Part shown: positions 50,124 through 56,484 of the stretch, piece by piece
How positions within the stretch are numbered: the first letter of the stretch is position 1
How the letters are laid out: each line of letters starts with the position of its first letter
Assembly: GCF_014649835.1 (NCBI RefSeq)
Contig: NZ_BMTU01000003.1
Location: 372,001 to 436,000 of the forward strand
From: Streptomyces pilosus
GTDB lineage: Bacteria; Actinomycetota; Actinomycetes; Streptomycetales; Streptomycetaceae
Length of the DNA stretch: 64,000 bases
Direction of reading: 5' to 3'
Made by a program: the position numbers and the translations under genes
Notes under the pieces: model-generated
Seen by the model: only the letters and a program-made list of their open reading frames with translations
What the model was told of the DNA's origin: nothing
Database searches by the model: none

Positions 50124-51152
50124 ATGGAAACTGTCATCCTCACGCGGCAGCATATTGCCAAGATCGTCGAGGAAAAGGGGCTGGACCATTTCATGGACCG
50201 GATGATCGCCCGCCTGGGCGAGGCGTTCCGGGAAGGCGGGTACGGCGGGATCACCCCGGCCCGGGACGGGTTTCTGCGCGGTCCGGCGGACACGGCGATC
50301 CTCGAGTGGATGCCGCACCACCGGCCCGGCGACTCCATCACCATCAAGACCGTCGGCTACACCCCGTCGAACCCGCAGGACCACCGGCTGCCGACCATCA
50401 TCGGCACCATGACCCGCTACGACGACGTGACGGGCCGGCTGCTGGCGGTGTGCGACGGGATCCTGCCCACGGCGGTCCGCACCGGCGCCGCCGCGGCGGT
50501 CGCCAGCCGGCTGCTGGCCCGCCCGGACAGCCGGGTGCTCGGTCTGGTCGGCGCCGGGGCGCAGGCGGTCACCCAGGCGCACGCCCTCAGCCGGGTCTTC
50601 CCGCTGGAGCGGATCCTCGTCCACGACATCGAGCCCGCCCACGAGCGGACCTTCGCCGAGCGCGTGGAGTTCCTCGGCCTGGACGTCGAGGTGGTCCCGG
50701 TCGCGGTGCTGGAGGCCGCGGCCGACATCATCTGCACCGTCACCTCGGTGGGGGTGGGCGCCGGCCCGGTCCTGCCGGGCGTGCGGCTGCAGCCGCACGC
50801 GCACGTCAACGCCATCGGCGCGGACCTGATCGGCAAGTTCGAAGTGCCGCTGCACGTGCTGAAGTCCGCGTTCGTCACCACCGACCACCGCGGCCAGGCG
50901 CTGCGCGAGGGGGAGTCGCAGCAGCTGGTGGAGAGCGATCTGGGTCCGGACCTGATGGACCTGTGCGCCGACCCGTCCCTCGCGGAGCGGCACCGGGACG
51001 GCCTCACCGTCTTCGACTCCACCGGGTTCGCCCTGGAGGACCACATCGCCTTCGACGTCCTGCTGGAACTGGCCGGCGACGCCGGCATCGGCGACTACGT
51101 GCGGATAGAGCACCTGCCCGAGGACGCGCTCGACCCGTACGCGTTCGCGTAG
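50124..51152 (+). CDS. Lysine cyclodeaminase (pipecolate supply)
   Basis: A 342-residue member of the ornithine cyclodeaminase/mu-crystallin family. The NAD-binding glycine motif is LVGAGAQAVTQAHALSRVF. ICTVTSVGVG, HVNAIGAD, FDSTGFALEDHIAFDVLL and the terminal PEDALDPY follow. From memory of the sequences, this pattern is closest to RapL-type L-lysine cyclodeaminases, which convert lysine to L-pipecolate with bound NAD. That matches the pipecolate code of module 3. The ATG follows AAAGGGG; a long in-frame upstream extension is antisense to mmpL and not real. A plain ornithine cyclodeaminase or an SbnB-type diaminopropionate enzyme is less likely. Confidence 0.85.
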   Translation: METVILTRQHIAKIVEEKGLDHFMDRMIARLGEAFREGGYGGITPARDGFLRGPADTAILEWMPHHRPGDSITIKTVGYTPSNPQDHRLPTIIGTMTRYDDVTGRLLAVCDGILPTAVRTGAAAAVASRLLARPDSRVLGLVGAGAQAVTQAHALSRVFPLERILVHDIEPAHERTFAERVEFLGLDVEVVPVAVLEAAADIICTVTSVGVGAGPVLPGVRLQPHAHVNAIGADLIGKFEVPLHVLKSAFVTTDHRGQALREGESQQLVESDLGPDLMDLCADPSLAERHRDGLTVFDSTGFALEDHIAFDVLLELAGDAGIGDYVRIEHLPEDALDPYAFA

Positions 51153-51173
51153 TCCCGCTGTCCGGCGCGAGGA

Positions 51174-51208
51174 GGCCGCCGTCCGCCGTGCACCGGCGGG
51201 GGGCGGCC
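51174..51208. terminator. Terminator between lysine cyclodeaminase and response regulator
   Basis: A long interrupted stem: GGCCGCC, 2-nt bulge, CCGCCG, TGCAC loop, CGGCGG, 2-nt bulge, GGCGGCC. It lies in the 132-bp gap between convergent genes and can serve both. Confidence 0.7.
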
Positions 51209-51284
51209 CGGGGCGTCTCCCCTCGGGACCCCGGGAGCGCGGAGGACCTCCGGGAGCCCTGAGGGCCTCCGGGAGGAGACTCCG

Positions 51285-51929
51285 CTACGACTCCAGGTAG
51301 CGCAGGACCGCCAGGATGCGCCGGTTGTAGCCGGTGGTGTGCGGCAGGTCCAGCTTGTCGAAGACGGCGTTGAGGTTCTTCTCCACCGAACTCAGCGACA
51401 GGTGCAGCTTCTCCGCGATGGCCGTGTTGGTGTACCCCATGGCCAGCGCCTCCAGCACGCTGCGCTCGCGCGGGGTGAGCCGGGTCAGCGGGTCGCTGTG
51501 CGTGGTGCGGATGAGCAACTGCCGCACGACCTCGGGGTCGATGGCGGCCCCGCCCGCGTGGATGCGCTCCAGCGCGTCCAGGAACTCCTCGACCTGGGCC
51601 ACCCGGTCCTTGAGCAGGTAGCCGACCCGTTCGGCGTTGGAGGCCAGCAGCTGGGCGGCGTAGTTGCGCTCGATGTGCTGCGAGAGCACCAGCACGCTGA
51701 CGTCCGGGAAGCGTTCGCGGATCTCCACGGCGGCCCGCAGACCCTCGTCGGTGTGGGTCGGCGGCATGCGGATGTCGGCGACGACGATGTCCGGCCGGTG
51801 CTCCTCGACCTCCTTGAGGAGGGTCACCGCGTCACCGAGCGCCGCCACCACCTCGTGGCCTTCGTCGGCGAGCAGCCGGACCAGGCCCTCTCGCAGCAGG
51901 GTCGAGTCCTCGGCGAGGATCACGCGCAT
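51285..51929 (-). CDS. NarL/LuxR-type response regulator
   Basis: A 214-residue two-component regulator. The N-terminal receiver has AEDSTLLREGL (acidic pocket), IVVADIRMP (phosphorylated Asp) and YLLKDRV (conserved Lys). The C-terminal LuxR helix-turn-helix has LTPRERSVLEALAMGYTNTAIAEKLHLS. It overlaps the 3' end of the histidine kinase gene by 10 bp, so the pair is co-translated. Candidate targets are the palindromes upstream of the DedA gene and of mmpL. Confidence 0.93.
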   Translation of the reverse strand: MRVILAEDSTLLREGLVRLLADEGHEVVAALGDAVTLLKEVEEHRPDIVVADIRMPPTHTDEGLRAAVEIRERFPDVSVLVLSQHIERNYAAQLLASNAERVGYLLKDRVAQVEEFLDALERIHAGGAAIDPEVVRQLLIRTTHSDPLTRLTPRERSVLEALAMGYTNTAIAEKLHLSLSSVEKNLNAVFDKLDLPHTTGYNRRILAVLRYLES

Positions 51930-53239
51930 GGCAGCTCCGCGGAGATGGTGGTGGGTCCCCCGAGAGGGCTGTCGATGTGCAGCACGCCGTCCAGGGCAGC
52001 CACCCGCCCGCGCAGCCCGGCCAGCCCGCTGCCGGCCGGGTCCGCGCCGCCCCGGCCGTTGTCCTCGACCCGTACGGCGAGCCGCTCCCCGGTGAGCGCC
52101 ACCCGCACCTCGATGGCGGTGGCCGCGGAGTGCTTGGCGGCGTTGGTGACGGCCTCGGACACCACGAAGTAGGCGGCCGTCTCCACGGGCTGGGGCAGCG
52201 GCGCGCCGGCCTCGAACCGGATCCGCAGCGGGATGCTGCTCCGTTCGGCCACCCCGCCCAGCGCCTCCTTGAGGCCGAGGCTGTCCAGCGCCGAGGGGTA
52301 GACCCGCCAGGCCACCTCGCGCAGTTCGTTGAGGACGCCCCGGGACTCCTCGTGCGCCTGGAGCAGCAGCGCGTCGGCCCGTTCGGGGTCGCGGCTGCGG
52401 CGGGCCCGGCCGAGCAGCATGGCCAGTGCGACCAGGCGCTGCTGCACACCGTCGTGCAGGTCGCGTTCGATGCGCCGGCGTTCGGCGTCGACCGCCTGCA
52501 CCACCGCCGCCCGGCTGGCGGCGAGTTCGTCGATCCGCTGCTGGAGCAGCTCCCGTTCGGAGGGGCCGAAGCACTCGCGGGCGGTGCGGGTGTCCAGGGC
52601 GGCCAGCGAGTACAGGCCCTGCACGTCGAGGAAGAGCAGGACGCTGCCCAGGACCGCCTGGGTCAGCAGCTCGTCCCAGTCGAGGCTGCCCCGCGCCACC
52701 CCGCTGATCAGCAGCCCGGCCAGCAGCGCGCCGAAACCGAGCAGTCCGATCACGACGGCGCACAGCAGGCCCGTGTAGCAGCGGACGGCGAGGTAGCGCA
52801 GGATCTTCTGGTCGGAGGCCTTGTAGTGCTCGGGGAACCGGTCGCCGAAGAACACCGAGCGGCGGATCCGTTCGAGCGCCGTGAGGCGGCGCGCCCCGGT
52901 CATCAGGACCCGTAAGGCGTCCGGGCGGGTGCGCGGCCACAGCAGGAAGGGGCCGAGGAGGACGCCGACGAGGAGGAAGTAGAGGGCGCCGAGCAGGGCG
53001 GTCGCGCAGCCGAGCAGCACGCCCAGGCCGCGGCGCAGCCGCGGCGGCGAGGCGGCGCTCCGGTCGTCCCCGGGGACCGCGGTGCCGAGGGCTCCTGCGG
53101 GGCCGTGGGACGCGGCGCCAGTCAAGTCCTCCTGCACAGCGCCCGAGCCTAGTGCGGCCGAACGGCCCCGGGCAAGATCGCCGGGGGCCGTGGGCGGGGG
53201 CACGGGGCGGGGGCCGGTGTGCACGCGGTCGCTACGCAT
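51920..53239 (-). CDS. NarL-family sensor histidine kinase
   Basis: About 439 residues if started at the ATG that shares its A with the DedA stop (TGATG). A GTG at 53137 is an alternative start. The N-terminal part has hydrophobic segments near residues 68-90 and 150-200 in a membrane sensor module, with no large extracellular domain. A coiled linker leads to the HisKA_3 box DAERRRIERDLHDGVQQR (phospho-His), the N-box SEAVTNAAKHS and the G-box DNGRGG / GSGLAGLRGR. This architecture is common in sensors of cell-envelope stress. It forms an operon with DedA upstream and the response regulator downstream. Confidence 0.9.
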   Translation of the reverse strand: MRSDRVHTGPRPVPPPTAPGDLARGRSAALGSGAVQEDLTGAASHGPAGALGTAVPGDDRSAASPPRLRRGLGVLLGCATALLGALYFLLVGVLLGPFLLWPRTRPDALRVLMTGARRLTALERIRRSVFFGDRFPEHYKASDQKILRYLAVRCYTGLLCAVVIGLLGFGALLAGLLISGVARGSLDWDELLTQAVLGSVLLFLDVQGLYSLAALDTRTARECFGPSERELLQQRIDELAASRAAVVQAVDAERRRIERDLHDGVQQRLVALAMLLGRARRSRDPERADALLLQAHEESRGVLNELREVAWRVYPSALDSLGLKEALGGVAERSSIPLRIRFEAGAPLPQPVETAAYFVVSEAVTNAAKHSAATAIEVRVALTGERLAVRVEDNGRGGADPAGSGLAGLRGRVAALDGVLHIDSPLGGPTTISAELPCA

Positions 53240-53898
53240 CAGGCGCGGCGGTGCTGGGCCTTGGCGCGGCCCTTCACCCGTACGGCCACGTAGGCGGCGA
53301 AGGCGACGACGACCATGACCAGAACGATCTTGCTCAGGACACCGACGTAGGTGCCGACCTCGTCCCACTGGTCACCCAGCCAGTAACCGGCCATCACCAG
53401 GACGCTGTTCCAGATCAGGCTGCCGAGCGTGGTGAGCATGATGAACACCGGCATCGGCATCCGCTCGATGCCGGCGGGCACCGAGATCAGGCTGCGGAAG
53501 ATCGGCACCATCCTGCCGAGGAAGACCGCCTTGGTGCCGTGCTTGGCGAACCACTCCTCGGTGCGCTGCAGGTCGGAGGTCTTCACCAGCGGCAGCTTCC
53601 CCCACAGCGCGTACATCCGCTCCCGGCCGAAGAGCGCGCCGATCCAGTAGAGGATGAGCGCGCCGACCACCGAACCGAGCGTCGTCCAGAACAGGGCCGA
53701 GGCGAGGGTCAGCACGCCCTGGCCGGCGGCGAAGCCGGTCAGCGGGAGGATGATCTCGCTGGGCAGCGGCGGGAAGACGTTCTCCAGGGCGACGAACAGG
53801 CCGGCGCCGGGAGCGCCCAGCGCGTCCACGAGGTCGGCGGCCCACCCCGCGATGCCGTCCGCGGGCTCCTGGGGCAGAGCCAGAGTCATGTGATGCAT
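53239..53898 (-). CDS. DedA-family membrane protein
   Basis: A 219-residue DedA/SNARE-associated family protein with ENVFPPLPSEIILP and FLGRMVPIFRSLISVPAG, the two signature loops carrying the conserved acidic and arginine residues. There are about four to five membrane segments and a basic C terminus. The family is linked to lipid-carrier (undecaprenyl phosphate or phospholipid) flipping and envelope homeostasis. The ATG follows CTGGAGAC. Being first in an operon with a sensor kinase and regulator suggests an envelope-stress role. That is relevant because amphomycin/friulimicin-class antibiotics sequester undecaprenyl phosphate. Confidence 0.9.
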   Translation of the reverse strand: MHHMTLALPQEPADGIAGWAADLVDALGAPGAGLFVALENVFPPLPSEIILPLTGFAAGQGVLTLASALFWTTLGSVVGALILYWIGALFGRERMYALWGKLPLVKTSDLQRTEEWFAKHGTKAVFLGRMVPIFRSLISVPAGIERMPMPVFIMLTTLGSLIWNSVLVMAGYWLGDQWDEVGTYVGVLSKIVLVMVVVAFAAYVAVRVKGRAKAQHRRA

Positions 53899-54023
53899 GG
53901 TGGGTCTCCAGGGAGGCGGGTCGGTGGGGCGGGGCGGCTGCCCCCGATGACCTCCAACCTAGGAAGCGCGGACCGGCGGCGGTATGAGGGTTGCCACCCG
54001 GCCCGGTGCTGTTCCCCGCACCC

Positions 54024-54049
54024 GGACCCTGCGGAAAACCGCAGGGTCC
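54024..54049. promoter_or_regulatory. Perfect 11-4-11 palindrome, probable operator
   Basis: GGACCCTGCGG (54024-54034), AAAA, CCGCAGGGTCC (54039-54049). It lies in the 298-bp divergent region, 126 bp before the DedA start and 148 bp before the rightward gene. The size and two-fold symmetry suit a dimeric LuxR-type regulator. A half-conserved copy at 49972-49997 has the same arm length and spacing. A TAGGTT-like -10 element lies near 53957-53962 on the minus strand. Confidence 0.65.
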
Positions 54050-54196
54050 CGGACCGCCCCGCCGCCCCGTACCGGCCCCGGGGCGTCAGGTGTTCGTATG
54101 AGATCTTCACGTGCGCCGTGTGTCTGCCGACCTGCCTCCGGCCGTGCCGCTTCCCCGATACTGACCCGACACATCCATCGGACCTGGAAGGCACCC

Positions 54197-54871
54197 TTGA
54201 GTGACACGGGCGAGCATCAGGTGGTGCACCTCTGGTCGCTGGGCGAGGACGTCATCGTCGTGGGGGGCAACGACAGGACGGGGACCATCCTCTGCGGTCC
54301 GTGGGGTGCCCAGCGGATCGAGACCGACGACTACGTGCGCGAGGCGCTGTACCGCATGTCGCTGGGGCCGGTCCGGCTGACCAACGTCGAGTACGCGCCC
54401 GGCGCCGGCGGGGGCGCCCACCTCCATCTGCGACTGGAGCCCGTGCTGCGGCAGGTGGCGCACCTCGTGGTCCGCACCCTCGCCATGGACGACCTGCGGG
54501 GGCCGCTGCTGTCGGTGCATCCGCTGAGCCGGCAGGCCTCGTTCACCCTGGTCGGGGTGGAGGAGGGGTCCTCCCTGCGGCTGGTGCTCGGCACGTCGCT
54601 GGCGATGCGCACCGAGGGCCTGGTGGTGGAGACGCCGGGCAGCCCCTACCGGGTGGTGGTGCACCGCCCCGAGGCGGTCTGGGTCGTGGGCACGCTGATC
54701 CGTCCGTGCCGGGTGGAGAACGCGGTCGCCGCGCTGCCGCTGCCCGCGGGGGTGATCCGCGGCCTTCTCGGCTACCTGCTGGCCGCGGGCGTGGCCGCGC
54801 CGGCCGACCCGGGCCCGGTCCGCCACGGCCCGGACGATGTCCCCTGCCCACCGGGCGACGGCCCCCGGTGA
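54197..54871 (+). CDS. Unrecognised protein
   Basis: About 224 residues from a TTG start 6 bp after GGAAGG; no in-frame ATG or GTG suits better. I do not recognise the family with confidence. The N-terminal part (VVHLWSLGEDVIVVGG, then GPWGAQRIE) and the end of the fold (LPAGVIRGLLGYLLAAGVAAP) faintly recall the winged-helix-like N-terminal half of SagB-type dehydrogenases. No flavin site is present. It has no signal peptide or membrane segment. It is transcribed away from the DedA/two-component operon across the palindrome, and its last codons lie inside a 25-bp tandem repeat. Confidence 0.65.
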   Translation: MSDTGEHQVVHLWSLGEDVIVVGGNDRTGTILCGPWGAQRIETDDYVREALYRMSLGPVRLTNVEYAPGAGGGAHLHLRLEPVLRQVAHLVVRTLAMDDLRGPLLSVHPLSRQASFTLVGVEEGSSLRLVLGTSLAMRTEGLVVETPGSPYRVVVHRPEAVWVVGTLIRPCRVENAVAALPLPAGVIRGLLGYLLAAGVAAPADPGPVRHGPDDVPCPPGDGPR

Positions 54872-54973
54872 ACCACCGGGCGACGACCCCCGGTGAACCA
54901 CCGGGCGACGCCCCCCGGTGAACCGCCGGGTGACGGCCCCCGGTGAACCACGCGGCGACGCCCCCCGGTCGCC
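54849..54973 (+). repeat. Five tandem copies of a 25-bp unit
   Basis: Units begin at 54849, 54874, 54899, 54924 and 54949, with consensus CACCGGGCGACGNCCCCCGG followed by TGAAC. Adjacent units create CCCGGTG-AAC-CACCGGG inverted repeats, so every junction can form a hairpin. The first unit overlaps the end of the upstream gene and supplies its TGA stop. Confidence 0.9.
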
Positions 54974-55012
54974 GGAGGACCCCGCCGGTGTTCCCGGCCG
55001 GAGCGAAGCAGG

Positions 55013-55041
55013 ACGCCCGGCCGGGAGTCCCGGCCGGGCGT
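55013..55041. terminator. Strong bidirectional terminator hairpin
   Basis: A perfect 14-bp inverted repeat (ACGCCCGGCCGGGA / TCCCGGCCGGGCGT) separated by one base, placed between the convergent 54197-54871 gene and the phosphatase gene. Confidence 0.8.
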
Positions 55042-55063
55042 TCCGCTCATGTCCCGGGCGTGC

Positions 55064-55519
55064 CTACGGCTGTCCCGAGCCGTTCGCGCCGGCGACCTGA
55101 CGGATGAAGCGCCGCTGCCAGAACACCTCGACCGCGCGGGAGTGGTAGTTCTGCCGCACCCACTTGACCGCCTCCTTGGGGTCCATCCCCTCGAAGACGC
55201 AGAGCGCGGAGAGCGCCGTGCCGGTCCGCCCGACGCCGCCCCCGCAGCAGATCTCCACCCGCTCGTCCGCGGCACGGTCGTACGCGGTGCGCAGCGTGCG
55301 CATGGCCTCCGCGGGGTCGGTGGGAAGCCAGAAATCCCGCCACGGAATCCAGAGCGACTCCCACGGCGGCGCGGGCGGCCGATGGTCGGTCAAATGCACG
55401 GCTAACGTCGGGGTCTGGCCCTCCGGCATGTCGTATCTCAGCCCGCGTCCGCGGATCCGCCGCCCCGAGGGGAGCGTAATCACTTTGGGGGTATCGGTGT
55501 TCCACGGTTCGGTGGTCAT
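55064..55519 (-). CDS. Protein-tyrosine/dual-specificity phosphatase-like protein
   Basis: A 151-residue protein with the C(X)5R signature in ICCGGGVGRTGTALSAL (cysteine nucleophile, arginine six residues on). The general acid is probably in the WRDFWLPTDP loop. The His that usually precedes the catalytic Cys is replaced by Cys. It is the last gene of the seven-gene operon, with its ATG overlapping the flippase stop by 4 bp. It may act on a protein or on a phosphorylated small molecule; coupling to a phosphotransferase two genes upstream makes the second worth considering. Confidence 0.8.
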   Translation of the reverse strand: MTTEPWNTDTPKVITLPSGRRIRGRGLRYDMPEGQTPTLAVHLTDHRPPAPPWESLWIPWRDFWLPTDPAEAMRTLRTAYDRAADERVEICCGGGVGRTGTALSALCVFEGMDPKEAVKWVRQNYHSRAVEVFWQRRFIRQVAGANGSGQP

Positions 55520-56484
55520 GTCGAATTCCGTTCCGTTCTCTCTCGCCTGATGGAAGTGCCGGCCATCGCCATCATCCCCAACGGAATTTGGGGGAGCACT
55601 TGTTGGGCGTGAAACACTAGCGCAAAGGCCAATCCCTCGGCCTGCCCGAGGAATCCCGCCGTCGCGCCCAGCACGGCCGCCTCGAAGGTGCCCAGCTGAC
55701 CCGGCAGGGTGGGCAGGATGTTGGAGACCTCGATCGACAGCAGCACCAGCACCAGGACGGCCGCCGTCAGCCGCAGGTCCAGGGCTCGCGCGACGGCGAC
55801 CGCCGCCACGAGGTCCAGGGTCCGGGTGGCGACCGCCGCCACCCCCAGCTCCGCGAAGACACGCGGGTGGCGGACCGACCCGAGCGAGGTGCGCGCGTCG
55901 AACACGATCCGGCGCAGCCGGCCCTCCCGGGCGGGGGCGCGCGGGGTGCGCGCGACCCGCAGGATCAGCACCGTCTCCACCGTCAGCACCGCCAGGTACG
56001 CCCAGGCGACGGCCACCGCCCAGCCGGGCACCCCGCTCCCCGGCCACCAGAGGACCACCAGGAAGGGCACCAGGCCCAGGCTGGAGAAGTACTTGCGGAC
56101 CAGCATGAGGGTGACGGTCACCGTCCGGGCCACGCCCTCGCGCAGCAGGTAGCCGACCCGGACGAATTCGCCCACCCCCTCCGGGCTGACGGCCGCCGCG
56201 GCCTGGACGGCGAACTCGATCCGCACCAGGAGGGGGAACCGCAGGCGGGTGCCGGTGAGCATCGCGTTCCAGCCGACGGCGCGGGTCACCTGGGAGGCCG
56301 CGTTCGCCAGGACGGCCACCGCCAGCCAGCGCCAGTCGGCCCCCTTCAGCACCGTCCACAGATGGCCGGGATCCATCCCCCGCAGGGTGATCACCAGGCT
56401 GACGCCCACCGCCGCGAACAGCAGCGCCCGCACCACCCGGTCCCGCGTGCGGCGGCTCTCCGGCGGGGACCCGGTCGGGGTCAC
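55516..56484 (-). CDS. Flippase-like integral membrane protein (LPG synthase TM domain family)
   Basis: A 322-residue protein with about eight hydrophobic helices, matching the UPF0104 / lysylphosphatidylglycerol-synthase transmembrane family. Characteristic pieces are NAASQVTRAVGWNAML, SPEGVGEFVRVGYLL and the late NILPTLPGQLGTFEAAV. Members move or handle lipids, or polyprenyl-linked and glycolipid compounds. The start is a GTG overlapping the upstream stop (GTGA). In an operon with a prenyl synthase it could translocate the operon's lipidic product; this is inference. Confidence 0.85.
   Translation of the reverse strand: MTPTGSPPESRRTRDRVVRALLFAAVGVSLVITLRGMDPGHLWTVLKGADWRWLAVAVLANAASQVTRAVGWNAMLTGTRLRFPLLVRIEFAVQAAAAVSPEGVGEFVRVGYLLREGVARTVTVTLMLVRKYFSSLGLVPFLVVLWWPGSGVPGWAVAVAWAYLAVLTVETVLILRVARTPRAPAREGRLRRIVFDARTSLGSVRHPRVFAELGVAAVATRTLDLVAAVAVARALDLRLTAAVLVLVLLSIEVSNILPTLPGQLGTFEAAVLGATAGFLGQAEGLAFALVFHAQQVLPQIPLGMMAMAGTSIRRERTERNST

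Noticed and set aside
50124..51152. SbnB-like diaminopropionate/diaminobutyrate enzyme or ornithine cyclodeaminase
   Set aside because: Same superfamily, but the motifs along the whole length follow RapL-type lysine cyclodeaminases. No cysteine-synthase-like partner (SbnA type) is adjacent, and module 3 needs pipecolate.
54849..54973. CRISPR array
   Set aside because: The 25-bp units are head to tail with no spacers, and no cas genes are near.
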